DNA from: Roseiarcus sp963809245
GTDB taxonomy: Bacteria; Pseudomonadota; Alphaproteobacteria; Rhizobiales; Beijerinckiaceae
Reading direction: 5' to 3'
DNA length: 64,000 bases
Assembly: GCA_963809245.1 (NCBI GenBank)
Contig: CAWEIU010000008.1
Span: forward strand, 186,001-250,000
Notes under the pieces: generated by a model
The model's database searches: none
What the model was told of the DNA's origin: nothing
Seen by the model: the letters and a program-made list of their open reading frames with translations, nothing else
Shown: one piece after another, positions 9,445 to 18,343 of the stretch
How positions within the stretch are numbered: position 1 is the first letter of the stretch
How the letters are laid out: each line of letters starts with the position of its first letter
Made by a program: the position numbers and the translations under genes

Positions 9445-9704
9445 TGTGGCGCGCCGCAGCCGAATCGCTCGGCCTGTTCTTCACGCCGTTTCTGCTCTTC
9501 ACCGTCTATCTCGTCTTGCGCTCGCGCTATCCGCTCGCGGTCGAGCATTGGACGCGGGGGCGCGTGGCGACGCTGATCCTGGTCGGGCTGGGCGCCGCGC
9601 TCGCCGGCCTGATCGGCCTCACGCTGACGGCGCCGAGAGGGCAGGGCGTCTACATTCCCGCTCACGTCGAGAAGGGAACGTTGATCCCCGGACATTTCGA
9701 ATGA
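9444..9704 (+). CDS. DUF6111 small membrane protein
   Basis: An 86-residue protein with two hydrophobic helices (about 9-26 and 41-64) and a short polar C-terminus ending GTLIPGHFE. It matches DUF6111, a family found between a NUDIX gene and the CCA-adding enzyme gene in Rhizobiales. The ATG shares its first base with the preceding TGA stop (TGATG) and its own stop overlaps the next ATG (ATGA). No biochemical role is known. Confidence 0.8.
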   Translation: MWRAAAESLGLFFTPFLLFTVYLVLRSRYPLAVEHWTRGRVATLILVGLGAALAGLIGLTLTAPRGQGVYIPAHVEKGTLIPGHFE

Positions 9705-10963
9705 CGAGCGCTCCGGCCATCCGCGACGGGCGTCTCGCCGACCGGCGGCTGCTCGAAGAGGGTCCTCTTGCGCGCGCCTTGAAGGCGCTCGACGGGCAAG
9801 GCGAGGAGACCCGTCTCGTTGGCGGCGCGGTGCGCGACCTCGTCCTCGGAGAGAAGCCGGGCGATTTCGATCTGGCGACGACGGCGTTGCCGGCGGTGGT
9901 GATGAAGCGAGCCCGCGCGGCCGGCTTCGGGGTCGCCCCGACCGGCCTCGCGCACGGCACGGTGACGGTCGTCGTCGAAGGCCGGCCGCTCGAAGTGACG
10001 ACGCTGCGCCGCGACGTCGAAACGGACGGGCGCCGCGCCAAGGTCGCGTTCGGGCGGAACTTCGCCGCCGACGCTCTCCGGCGCGATTTCACCATCAACG
10101 CGCTCTCGCTCGGACGCGACGGGACCGTGCACGATTACGCCGGCGGCCTCGCCGATCTCGCCGATCGCCGGGTGCGCTTCATTGGCGACGCGCGCCAGCG
10201 CATCCGCGAGGACTATCTGCGCATCTTGCGGTTCTTTCGCTTCTCCGCCCGCTATGGCCAAGGCGCGCTGGACGCGGAAGGATTTCGCGCTTCCGTCCAG
10301 GAGCGGGATGGGCTTGCGATCCTGTCGCGCGAGCGGGTGCGCGCGGAGCTGCTGAAGCTTCTCATCGCGCCGCGCGCGAGCGATGTCGTAACGGCGATAT
10401 GCGAGGCGGGGCTTTTGTCGCCGCTGCTCGGATCGATGACCGACCCGGCGCGGTTTCGCCGCCTGGCGGCGATCGAGGCGAGCCGCGGCGGCGCGCCGGA
10501 CGCGGTGTTGCGTCTCGCCGCGCTCGCCGTGCGCATCGTCGAGGACGCCGATCGGTTGCGCGAGCGGCTGCGCCTCTCCAACGCCGAATTCGACCGTCTT
10601 GCGGCTCTCGCCGCCGCGCTTCCGGGCTTGCACGGAATTGCCGCGCCGCCACCGTTCGGCGCCTTGCGCGTGCTGCTGTTCGAGCGCCGCCGGCAAGGGG
10701 CGCTCGACGCTTTGTCGATCGCCCATGCCGACAGCGGCGCCGCGGCCGACGACTGGCGCTTCGCGGACGCCTACCGGTTTCTCGCCGACGCGCCCGAGCC
10801 GACGCTACCGATCACCGGCGCCGATGTTCTGGCGCGCGGCGTCGCTGGCGGGCGAAGGGTGGGCGCGGTTCTGAAGACGTTACAGGCGCTGTGGATTCGC
10901 GCCGGCTTTCCCCGCGAGCCGGAGGTGCTGGCGCGACTGCTCGACGAGGCGCTGAAAGGGTAG
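9701..10963 (+). CDS. cca: CCA tRNA nucleotidyltransferase
   Basis: A 420-residue class II nucleotidyltransferase that adds or repairs the CCA end of tRNAs. The head domain shows LVGGAVRD (about 43-50) and the catalytic DFDLATT block, followed by the RRDFTINAL motif and the RIREDYLRILRFFRFSARY neck helix, all typical. The ATG at 9701 overlaps the DUF6111 stop (ATGA); a longer upstream frame would only read through DUF6111. A poly(A) polymerase is the alternative in this family, but CCA-adding is usual in alphaproteobacteria with a single copy. It converges on the flavodoxin-fold reductase gene with 7 bp between stops. Confidence 0.92.
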   Translation: MTSAPAIRDGRLADRRLLEEGPLARALKALDGQGEETRLVGGAVRDLVLGEKPGDFDLATTALPAVVMKRARAAGFGVAPTGLAHGTVTVVVEGRPLEVTTLRRDVETDGRRAKVAFGRNFAADALRRDFTINALSLGRDGTVHDYAGGLADLADRRVRFIGDARQRIREDYLRILRFFRFSARYGQGALDAEGFRASVQERDGLAILSRERVRAELLKLLIAPRASDVVTAICEAGLLSPLLGSMTDPARFRRLAAIEASRGGAPDAVLRLAALAVRIVEDADRLRERLRLSNAEFDRLAALAAALPGLHGIAAPPPFGALRVLLFERRRQGALDALSIAHADSGAAADDWRFADAYRFLADAPEPTLPITGADVLARGVAGGRRVGAVLKTLQALWIRAGFPREPEVLARLLDEALKG

Positions 10964-10970
10964 CGCTCGC

Positions 10971-11555
10971 TCACCACTTCAAAAAGTTCGCTTCCACCGT
11001 TTTCAGAAAGGCGGCGCGGCGCTCGGGCTTGGTGTGGTTCATGTCGTAATGGGCGAGGTATTCGCATGGCGAGCGCGGCGCGATGAGCGAGCGCAACATG
11101 CGCTTGACGACGCGGCGAGGCGGGTCGCCCATCAGGAACGACGTCAGGCGATCGCTCCCGTAGGTCGCCACCGCCGACAATCGCCTGATGTTGTGCAGGT
11201 GCGGCGTATAGGCGCCCTCCGGCGTGAGGGTAAAGCTGACGCCGGGCAGGAAGACCTTGTCGACGAACCCCTTCATTATCGCGGGAAAGCCCATGTTCCA
11301 CACCGGGAAGACGAGCACGAGCGCCTCGGCGGCGAGCAGGCGGTCGACGTAGCCCTCGACGTGCGCGCGGTTCCTGCTGGTGTCGTGATAGTCGATGCGC
11401 TCCTTGCGATGCATCACCGGGTCGAACGCCTCGGCGTTGAGATCGCAATCATCGACGTCGTGGCCGCGCTTGCATAGCGCAGCGACGGCGGTCGCATGGA
11501 GCGCGGCGTTGAAGCTCGTCTCGACGGGATGCGCGAACAAGACGAGCGTGCGCAT
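10971..11555 (-). CDS. NAD(P)H-dependent flavodoxin-fold oxidoreductase
   Basis: A 194-residue protein of the NQO / KefF / MdaB-like flavodoxin fold. The N-terminal LVLFAHPVETSFNAAL and the FMN/FAD loop LVFPVWNMGFPAIMKGFVDKV (about 82-101) are clear family marks. Members reduce quinones or other electron acceptors with NAD(P)H. The gene begins 4 nt after the FAD-oxidase stop, so it is the last gene of the six-gene importer operon; there it may recycle electrons or reduce an intermediate. That pathway role is inference. Confidence 0.82.
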   Translation of the reverse strand: MRTLVLFAHPVETSFNAALHATAVAALCKRGHDVDDCDLNAEAFDPVMHRKERIDYHDTSRNRAHVEGYVDRLLAAEALVLVFPVWNMGFPAIMKGFVDKVFLPGVSFTLTPEGAYTPHLHNIRRLSAVATYGSDRLTSFLMGDPPRRVVKRMLRSLIAPRSPCEYLAHYDMNHTKPERRAAFLKTVEANFLKW

Positions 11556-11559
11556 GGCT

Positions 11560-12993
11560 CTAGGGTTCCTCAGCGGCGCGTGCGCGGGCCTCCAGCCCGG
11601 GGAATAAGAAATTCTTTCCTTTGGAATAGTCGAAGTCCGGGTTCTCCCAAGCGATCATCTTGCCGGGGTTGAGCAGGCCCTTGGGATCGGTCTCACGCTT
11701 GAAGGCGAGTTGCACCGCGTCGGTCTGCTTCATGCCGCCCTCTTCGAGGGTGTAGCGGTGGGGATTGAAGATCATCGCGCCCATGTCCTCGTGAATGGCG
11801 ATGATTTCGGCGAGCCTTTCCGGCGTCGAGAAGCGCACCAAGGGAAGCCCCGCGGCGCCGATCCGTCCGTTGAAGCGTATGAATTCCAGATGTCCCACCA
11901 CTTCGTCTCCGAAACGGCGATGCAGGCGCTCGATCGCCTCGAGGCCGTTGTCTGCGGGATATCGGGCCTGCAGGTAAGTGATGGCAGGATCAACCCGTAA
12001 CGCTCGCAGGGTCGTGTGGTTCCAGGCTAGCTCGTAATTGGGCGGCAGCCCCTTGCGCGCCTCCGGCGAAAGCTTGGCGGAGTCGAACAGCACGTCGGCG
12101 CCGCGATAGCGCCGCGTGAAAGCGTGGAAAGCGTCCAGCGAATGCGGCGCGATCATCGCCAGAACCACGCTCTTTCCCTGGGGAATGAAGTCGCGGTGGC
12201 GCAGGAAATAGGCATTCGGCGCCGGCGCGGCGATGACGGTGATGAGCTTCTTGAGCAGCCCGTCCTCTTCGCCCAGGGCGAGGCCATAGGCGGAGGCCGC
12301 GGCGAACGTGTCGAAGCCGACGATGACGTCGACCCACTCGTAGCTCGCCGTCAGCGGCATCTCGAGGCCGACGATCACGCCGTTGGTGCCATAGGCGTGC
12401 ACGGCCTTGTGCAGGTCCTCGCCCGTCAACTCGAGCGCGCGCGGCGTCTCCTCCATGGTGAGGACGCGCAGGCGCAACACGTTGCCGAAGTCACGCAGGC
12501 CGCCCCACGAAATCGAGCCGACGCCTCCCGAGCCGCCGGCGACGAAGCCGCCGACCGAGGCGGTCGCGCGCGTCGAGGGGAACATGCGCAGTTCCTGGCC
12601 GCTGGCCGCCGCCGCCCGGTCGATGTCGGCGAGAATGGCGCCGGGGTCGGTGACGACGCGGCCATGCGCGATCGAATGGATGCGCTTCATCTCGGCGAGG
12701 TTGAGCACCACGCCGCCGGAGAGCGGCATCGCCTGACCGTAGTTGCCGGTGCCCGCGCCGCGCGCCGTCACGGGAATGCCGAGCCGGCAGGCGGCCGAGA
12801 GAACCCGCGCGACGCCCTCTTCATCGGTCGGCGAAACGACGATGTCGGCGGTGACGGATTCGAGCTCCTGCTTGAGGATCGGCGAATACCAATAGAAGTC
12901 GCGGCTCTTCTGGCGCACGAGGACGGGATTGTCCTCGCAGGCGATCGCGCCGATCGCCTGACGGAAAGCGGCGATGTCGTAGTTGCGGCTCAC
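11560..12993 (-). CDS. FAD-linked oxidase (GlcD/PCMH type)
   Basis: A 477-residue flavoprotein of the PCMH FAD-binding (FAD_binding_4) family. The FAD-diphosphate loop PVTARGAGTGNYGQ is near 72-85, with a second motif GGFVAGGSGGVGS about residues 146-158. Relatives oxidise alpha-hydroxy acids or carbohydrates. The start is GTG at 12993, overlapping the amidohydrolase stop as GTGA. An ORF continues far upstream in this frame, but that part is antisense-like sequence inside the next gene. Within the operon it could oxidise a product released by the amidohydrolase. Substrate unknown. Confidence 0.83.
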   Translation of the reverse strand: MSRNYDIAAFRQAIGAIACEDNPVLVRQKSRDFYWYSPILKQELESVTADIVVSPTDEEGVARVLSAACRLGIPVTARGAGTGNYGQAMPLSGGVVLNLAEMKRIHSIAHGRVVTDPGAILADIDRAAAASGQELRMFPSTRATASVGGFVAGGSGGVGSISWGGLRDFGNVLRLRVLTMEETPRALELTGEDLHKAVHAYGTNGVIVGLEMPLTASYEWVDVIVGFDTFAAASAYGLALGEEDGLLKKLITVIAAPAPNAYFLRHRDFIPQGKSVVLAMIAPHSLDAFHAFTRRYRGADVLFDSAKLSPEARKGLPPNYELAWNHTTLRALRVDPAITYLQARYPADNGLEAIERLHRRFGDEVVGHLEFIRFNGRIGAAGLPLVRFSTPERLAEIIAIHEDMGAMIFNPHRYTLEEGGMKQTDAVQLAFKRETDPKGLLNPGKMIAWENPDFDYSKGKNFLFPGLEARARAAEEP

Positions 12994-14309
12994 GGCGCGA
13001 GGCCCTCCAGATCGTCGAGTTCGGCAAAGTCGGGCGTCGCCTCTTCGACCGGCCTGCCGCCCCGGAGCACCGTGCGATCGAAATGCGGGCGAGAGAAGAG
13101 CTCGGTGAAATCGCGGGCGCGGGTGAGGACCATGTCGGCGGGCGCGCCGAGGCTGAGCGCCGCCGCATCGACCCCGATCGCCGCCGCGGGAGTCGCGAAG
13201 ACGGCGGGCGCCCAGGCCGCGAAGGGATAGTCGAGGTGAAGGATGCGCACGCCCTCGCGCCACACTTCGAGCATGTCGAGATCGCCGTAGGCGTAGAAGG
13301 GATCGCGCACGTTGTCGCTGGCGATCATGACCGGCACGCCGGCGGCCTTGAACTCGTGCAACGCGGTGACGCCGCGCCAGCGCGGCGTGCGAGCCTCCCG
13401 CCGATCCTGCAGGAACATGTTGCACATCGGCAGCGAGACGACCGAAAGCCCGGCGCGCGCGACGAGCGCGATCGCGCGCTCGATCTCGTCTTCGTTGCGC
13501 CGCGTGAGCGAGCAGCAATGGCCGACGAGAATGTCCCCGTCGAAGCGACGCTGGATCGCCGTCTCGGCGATCACGTCGAGCGATCGGGCGGCGGGATCGT
13601 GCGTTTCGTCGACATGAAAATCGAGGTTCCAGCCCTTGCGCTCCGCGAGGCGGAACAATGTCTCGATCGCCTCCCGCAGACGCGGAACCTGATAGGTGAC
13701 AGCGCCGAGAAGCTGCGACCCGTGGGCGTCGATCATCGCCTCGATCGCGGCCATATGCGCCTCGTCCAAGGCGAGATCGACCGGAAACAGCGGCGAGCCT
13801 TGCAGCTCGATGCGTCCGCGCCAGCGCTCGCGCATGGCGTCGAACACCGGCCAGCTCACTTCGGTTTGCCGCCCGACGCTGTCGATATGCGTGCGGATGG
13901 CGCGCGTGCCGCGCGCATAGGCGCTGCGCAGGCAGAAATCCATGCGCCGCGCGACGTCGGCGGCGCTCCAATTGGCGTTGCGGTCGGCGGCGACGGCGTT
14001 CACCGCCTCCGGGAAGCCGCCCGTCGGATTGGGCGCCCGCCGCCAGATGTGGCCTTTGTCGAGATGGGTGTGGGCGTCGACGAAAGGCGGCAGCACGATG
14101 CGGCCGGCGAGGGGAAGGCGAGGCAGTTCCGCCAGCGTCTCGACGCCCGCAGGCGCGATCGCCGCGATGCGGCCGTGCTCGACGACGATGTCGACTTCGG
14201 CCAAGCCTCCGCGGTCGAGCGGCAACGCTCGCCCTGCCGCAGGCGGGACAATTCGCGCGTCGACGATGGCGTAACGCTGCGTCTTGGCGAGCGCGAAGTG
14301 GGCGCTCAC
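12990..14309 (-). CDS. cytosine-deaminase-like metal-dependent amidohydrolase
   Basis: A 439-residue amidohydrolase-superfamily enzyme resembling cytosine deaminase (CodA). The metal ligands follow the usual order: HTHLDKGH (about 80-87), a HVDE block near 234, GHCC near 264 and SDNVRDPF near 333. Such enzymes hydrolyse amino or amide groups on cytosine, creatinine or similar rings. It sits between the permease gene and the FAD-oxidase gene, with 4-nt overlaps on both sides, which ties it to an imported N-heterocycle. Cytosine itself is only one possible substrate. Confidence 0.85.
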   Translation of the reverse strand: MSAHFALAKTQRYAIVDARIVPPAAGRALPLDRGGLAEVDIVVEHGRIAAIAPAGVETLAELPRLPLAGRIVLPPFVDAHTHLDKGHIWRRAPNPTGGFPEAVNAVAADRNANWSAADVARRMDFCLRSAYARGTRAIRTHIDSVGRQTEVSWPVFDAMRERWRGRIELQGSPLFPVDLALDEAHMAAIEAMIDAHGSQLLGAVTYQVPRLREAIETLFRLAERKGWNLDFHVDETHDPAARSLDVIAETAIQRRFDGDILVGHCCSLTRRNEDEIERAIALVARAGLSVVSLPMCNMFLQDRREARTPRWRGVTALHEFKAAGVPVMIASDNVRDPFYAYGDLDMLEVWREGVRILHLDYPFAAWAPAVFATPAAAIGVDAAALSLGAPADMVLTRARDFTELFSRPHFDRTVLRGGRPVEEATPDFAELDDLEGLAP

Positions 14310-15091
14310 GCTTCGCGCCCGCGGGCGCTATCGTGCCAATGGCGCAACAGCAGATGCGATAGCGCGGTCAGCACGAGGTAAATGGCGATGCCGGTCGCGG
14401 AGATCAGCAGCAGCGCGGCGAACATGCGGGGAATGTTGAGGCGGAAGCCGGATTCGACGATGCGATAGGCGAGCCCGGCGCCCTGACCGGCCGAGCCGGC
14501 CGCGATCTCGGCGACGATCGCGCCGATCAGCGCGAGCCCGCCGCCGATGCGAAGTCCGCCGAGAAAATAGGGCAGGGCGGAGGGTAGTCGCAGCAGAACG
14601 AGCTGTTGCCACCGCGAGGCGCGGCAGAGCTGAAAGAGATCAATCAAATTGTGGTCCGCCGAGGAGAGGCCGAGCGTCGTATTGGCCAGAATCGGAAAGA
14701 ACGCGACCAGAAACGCGCACACCAGAACCGCCGCGTTGGCGCTCAGATAAATGAGCAGCAGCGGCGCTATCGCGACGATCGGCGTCACCTGCATGACCAC
14801 CGCAAAGGGAAAGAACGCCCGCTCGACGATCCGGTATTGCGCGAAGAGGATAGCGAGCGCCACGCCGCCGACGACCGCAAGGCCGAGCGCCTCCAACGTG
14901 ATGGTGAGCGTCACGACCAGCGAGGACGAGAGCGTCCCCCAATCCTTGATCAGCGTCAAGAAGATGAGGCTCGGGGCGGGCAGGATGAAGGAGGGAACCT
15001 TGAAATAGCGCACCGCGGCCTCCCAGGCCGCCAAGCCAAGGGCGAGCGCGATCGCCGGAAAGGCGTATTCCAGAGCCTTTTGATGATTCAC
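14306..15091 (-). CDS. ABC transporter permease (SsuC/ThiX type)
   Basis: A 261-residue inner membrane permease with about six helices and the BPD_transp_1 coupling region (LCRASRWQQLVLLRLPSALP, about 155-174). It belongs to the family that serves nitrate, sulfonate, taurine and hydroxymethylpyrimidine importers. The start is GTG at 15091, overlapping the ATPase stop as GTGA. It works with the ATPase and the NMT1-type binding protein encoded upstream in the same operon. Confidence 0.9.
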   Translation of the reverse strand: MNHQKALEYAFPAIALALGLAAWEAAVRYFKVPSFILPAPSLIFLTLIKDWGTLSSSLVVTLTITLEALGLAVVGGVALAILFAQYRIVERAFFPFAVVMQVTPIVAIAPLLLIYLSANAAVLVCAFLVAFFPILANTTLGLSSADHNLIDLFQLCRASRWQQLVLLRLPSALPYFLGGLRIGGGLALIGAIVAEIAAGSAGQGAGLAYRIVESGFRLNIPRMFAALLLISATGIAIYLVLTALSHLLLRHWHDSARGREA

Positions 15092-15924
15092 GAGCGCACC
15101 TTCGATGGATTGCAGGACGCCGGAGGCGGCATGTCCATCGCCGCGCAGAGCGCCAGCGACGTCTCGCGGCATTTTTCGGCATAGGTGGGGCTCAAACGGA
15201 ACTCCTCGTTGCGCGGCAGCGGCGCCTCGACCGCGATCTCGGCGACGGCGCGGCCCGGGCGCGCCGCCATGACGACGATGCGCGTCGAGAGATAAACGCT
15301 CTCGTAGACCGAATGGGTGACGAAGACGACCGTCGCGCCGAGACCGCACTTGAGGGCGACCAGATCGTCGTTGAGCTTGGTGCGGGTGATCTCGTCGAGC
15401 GCGGCGAAGGGCTCGTCCATCAAGAGCACGGCGGGGCGCGTCACCAGGGCGCGCGCAATCGAGACGCGCATCTTCATGCCGCCCGAGAGTTCGCGCGGAT
15501 AGGCGTTGGCGAAGCCGGAAAGGCCGACCCGCTCCAAAGCCTCTTCGACGCGCGGCTTGGCGGCGGCTTTCGACACGCCCTTCAGCCGCAGCGGCAGCCA
15601 CACGTTGCCGAACACCGTGCTCCACGGCGTCAGGGTCGGCTCCTGGAATACGAAGCCGATCTGCGGCGCCTCGCCTCGCCAGGCGATCGTCCCGCGCGTC
15701 GGAGTGCACAGGCCGGAGAGCAGCCGCAAGACCGTCGATTTGCCGCAGCCGGAGGGGCCGAGCAGGGAGACGAACTCGCCCTCCCTGATTTCGAGGTCGA
15801 CGCCATTGAGAGCGGCGACGCCGTTGGCGAAGACTTTATCGACGCCGCTGAGGGCAACGAGCGGCGCGCGCAGTGCGGCGGACGGCGCGACTTTGGCAGG
15901 AGCAATGGCGTCAACAAGCGACAT
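15088..15924 (-). CDS. ABC transporter ATP-binding protein (SsuB/TauB/ThiZ type)
   Basis: The importer ATPase, 278 residues from the ATG at 15924. Walker A (GPSGCGKST), the Q-loop (FVFQEPTLTPW), the signature LSGGMKMR and Walker B (VLLMDEPFAALD) are complete. A possible alternative start is TTG at 15963, which has a G-rich ribosome site 7 nt upstream and would add 13 residues; I prefer ATG but cannot decide. It powers the adjacent permease. Confidence 0.9.
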   Translation of the reverse strand: MSLVDAIAPAKVAPSAALRAPLVALSGVDKVFANGVAALNGVDLEIREGEFVSLLGPSGCGKSTVLRLLSGLCTPTRGTIAWRGEAPQIGFVFQEPTLTPWSTVFGNVWLPLRLKGVSKAAAKPRVEEALERVGLSGFANAYPRELSGGMKMRVSIARALVTRPAVLLMDEPFAALDEITRTKLNDDLVALKCGLGATVVFVTHSVYESVYLSTRIVVMAARPGRAVAEIAVEAPLPRNEEFRLSPTYAEKCRETSLALCAAMDMPPPASCNPSKVRS

Positions 15925-16009
15925 GAAATGACTCGAATCGAGAGGTTCGTTCTGTCCGTTCAAACTTGACCCCCGCCGCGCATACGCCGCGGCGCTGAGT
16001 CGCTACGTC

Positions 16010-17017
16010 CTATTGTTTCGGCCGCAGGTCGACGCCGACGCCCTTGTCGACGAACTGCGTCGTGTAGGCCTTTTTGTAGTCGATGTCCGGCTTGACCACG
16101 CCAGCCTTCACCATTTGCTCGAAGAAATCCTTAACCCGCGCATCGGTAATTGCGCCGATCCCGAGTTTCACCGCGTCGCCGGAATTGGCGATGCCGTACT
16201 GCTTGATCTTGGCGATCGAGAAGGCGATCTGGTCGTCGGTGATATCGGGATTGTCTTTCTTGATCGCCGCGTTGGCTTTCGTGTTGTCGCCGTAGAGATA
16301 ATGATACCAGCCGATCGCCGAGGCATCGACGAAGCGCTGAACCAGATCCGGCGACTTCTCGACGGTTTCCGTGCGCGCCTCGATCGTCGTGGCGTAAGTC
16401 GAATAGCCCTGGTCGGCGAGCAGGAAGATGTTCGGCTTAAAGCCGCCGTCCTTCTCGACCGCGTAAGGCTCGGCGGTCAAGTAACCCTGTTGAATAGAAT
16501 TCTTGTCGGCGAGGAAAGGGCCGGCATTGAAGTTATATGGTTTAACATTTTCTTCTTTAAAGCCGTAATTGACCTTCATCCATTGATAAAAGGAGGCGAG
16601 GCCCTCCTTGCTGACAAAAGCGGTGGCTTTGGTCAGGTCGGTCCATTTGTCGAGGCCGACCCCCGGATGCGACATGAAGATCTGCGGGTCTTTCTGGAAA
16701 TCGGCGGCGACGATCTCGGTCGGAATGTGCTGCTCCACCGCCTCGAAGGCCTGGATCAGGTTCGCCCCCATATAGAAGTCGATTTTGCCGCTGAGCAGCA
16801 GCAGCCGGTTGTTGGCCTGCGGGCCGCCGGGGAGGATCGTCACGTCGAGGCCGTATTTGGCGTAGGTGCCGTCGACGACCGCCTGATAATAGCCGCCATG
16901 TTCGGCTTCGGCGAGCCAATTGGTGCCGAAAGTGACCTTGTCCGCCGCGAGCGCCGCGCTCGAAGCCATGCTGGCGATAACGAGTCCGGCCAACACGCCC
17001 GTCTTCGATCCGCTCAT
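16010..17017 (-). CDS. NMT1/THI5-type ABC substrate-binding protein
   Basis: A 335-residue periplasmic binding protein with a clear signal peptide (about 1-24, ending SSAALA, cleavage before ADKV). The NMT1/THI5 fold begins FGTNWLAEAEHGGYYQAV (about 30-47), a signature shared with binding proteins for thiamin-pyrimidine precursors, cytosine-like bases and riboflavin. It is the first gene of the minus-strand operon; a GAGGGAG ribosome site precedes the ATG. The ligand cannot be read from the sequence. No thiamin (THI box) riboswitch is visible upstream, which argues against a plain thiamin-precursor role. Confidence 0.88.
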   Translation of the reverse strand: MSGSKTGVLAGLVIASMASSAALAADKVTFGTNWLAEAEHGGYYQAVVDGTYAKYGLDVTILPGGPQANNRLLLLSGKIDFYMGANLIQAFEAVEQHIPTEIVAADFQKDPQIFMSHPGVGLDKWTDLTKATAFVSKEGLASFYQWMKVNYGFKEENVKPYNFNAGPFLADKNSIQQGYLTAEPYAVEKDGGFKPNIFLLADQGYSTYATTIEARTETVEKSPDLVQRFVDASAIGWYHYLYGDNTKANAAIKKDNPDITDDQIAFSIAKIKQYGIANSGDAVKLGIGAITDARVKDFFEQMVKAGVVKPDIDYKKAYTTQFVDKGVGVDLRPKQ

Positions 17018-17139
17018 TTGCGCTCCCTCTCGTCAATTTACCCTGGCATGTCAAAGCAACTTGGGCGCCACTGTCAACTTGCCTCTCGCGGCGGCTGGGT
17101 CTAGCTCAGGGAACATTCCGCAAGCTGGTGAGTCGCCTG

Positions 17140-17526
17140 ATGCGCCCCTTGAACCCCAAGTCGATTCATCCGCCCTTCGCCAACTACTCCCATGGCGCGG
17201 AAATTTCAGGGCAAGGCCGGGTCGTTTTTTGCTCCGGACAACTGGGGATCGGCGCCGACGGATCCATTCCCGAAAGTGCGGAGGCGCAGGCGCGGCTTTG
17301 TTTCCGGGCGATCGCGGCGATTCTCGGCGAGGCGGGAATGTCGCTGGCAGACCTCGTGCGGATCAACGCCTTCGTGACGGCGGCCGAACATTTGAGCGGC
17401 TATATGAAAGTGCGCGATGAATTCGTGGGCAATCCGCCGCCGGCGTCCACCCTCATGATCGTGCAGGGATTCGCGCGTCCGGAATTCAAGGTCGAGATCG
17501 AAGCGATCGCTGCGCGCTCGGAGTAG
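17140..17526 (+). CDS. RidA family (YjgF/UK114) enamine/imine deaminase
   Basis: A 128-residue RidA-family protein. Blocks typical of the trimeric fold are visible: GRVVFCSGQLGI (about 27-38), NAFVTAAEHLSGY and a C-terminal EFKVEIEAIA. Members hydrolyse reactive enamine/imine intermediates or N-carbamoyl-type groups, as in pyrimidine breakdown (RutC). The ATG at 17140 is favoured because a GGTGAG ribosome site sits 7 nt upstream; a GTG at 17128 would add 4 residues. It is divergent from the importer operon and 9 nt upstream of the creatininase-family gene. Confidence 0.87.
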   Translation: MRPLNPKSIHPPFANYSHGAEISGQGRVVFCSGQLGIGADGSIPESAEAQARLCFRAIAAILGEAGMSLADLVRINAFVTAAEHLSGYMKVRDEFVGNPPPASTLMIVQGFARPEFKVEIEAIAARSE

Positions 17527-17535
17527 GAGAACCCC

Positions 17536-18342
17536 ATGTTGCCGACGAAATTCTGGGCGGAAATGACGTGGCGCGATTTTCACAGCGCCGACATGAGCAA
17601 GGTCGTCGCCGTCCTGCCGGTCGCCGCGATCGAACAGCACGGACCGCATCTGCCGGTCGGTGTCGACACGTTCATCAACGAAGGCTACCTCAAGCGCGCC
17701 ATCGCGCGTTTGCCTGAGGATCTTCCGGTTCTCTTCCTGCCGGTGCAGACGATCGGCAAATCGAACGAGCACATCGAATTTCCCGGCACTTTGACGTTCT
17801 CCGCGGAGACCGTCACCCGCGCCTGGATCGAGATCGGCGAAAGCGTGGCGCGGGCCGGGTGCCGCCGTCTCGTATTTGTCAATTCACATGGCGGCAACGT
17901 GCCGATCGTCGACGTCGTCGCGCGCGAACTCAGGGTCCGCCAGCGAATGCTCGCCGTCCATGCCTCCTGGTCGCGCTTCGGCTATCCCGACGGCGTGTTC
18001 TCGGCGCGCGAGCGCGCTTACGGAATTCACGGCGGCGATGCGGAGACCTCGCTGATGCTGGCGTTCCGGCCTGAGACCGTGCGCATGGCCGAGGCGCGTG
18101 ACTTCGTCAGCCTCGCTGAGGCGATGGACAACGAGTTTCAGCAATTGCACGTGACGCAGCCGAACGGCTTTGGCTGGATGTCGCACGACGTCAACGAACA
18201 TGGCGCCGTCGGCGAAGCCGACAAGGCGACTGCGGCGAAAGGCGAGGCTGCGGCCGAGCGCGGCGCGGACGCGTTCGTCGCGCTGCTGCAAGAGGTCGCG
18301 GCGTTCGATCTCGCCCGCCTCCGCAACGGCCCCCTGGGCTGA
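17536..18342 (+). CDS. creatininase family amidohydrolase
   Basis: A 268-residue creatininase-fold metalloenzyme. Metal and catalytic motifs are present: AAIEQHGPHLPVGVD (about 30-44), NSHGGN near 115-120 and HGGDAETS near 163-170. The family includes creatininase, formamide hydrolases acting on pyrimidine formamides, and MftE. It forms a two-gene unit with RidA, transcribed away from the importer and cytosine-deaminase-like genes. Together they suggest ring-opening of an N-heterocyclic compound. The rnhB gene follows after only 1 nt, so it may be read through. Confidence 0.87.
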   Translation: MLPTKFWAEMTWRDFHSADMSKVVAVLPVAAIEQHGPHLPVGVDTFINEGYLKRAIARLPEDLPVLFLPVQTIGKSNEHIEFPGTLTFSAETVTRAWIEIGESVARAGCRRLVFVNSHGGNVPIVDVVARELRVRQRMLAVHASWSRFGYPDGVFSARERAYGIHGGDAETSLMLAFRPETVRMAEARDFVSLAEAMDNEFQQLHVTQPNGFGWMSHDVNEHGAVGEADKATAAKGEAAAERGADAFVALLQEVAAFDLARLRNGPLG

Positions 18343-18343
18343 C

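Noticed and set aside
16010..17139. Thiamin riboswitch upstream of the NMT1/THI5-type binding-protein gene
   Set aside because: I looked for the THI box and supporting helices on the minus strand and found none in the 120-bp leader.
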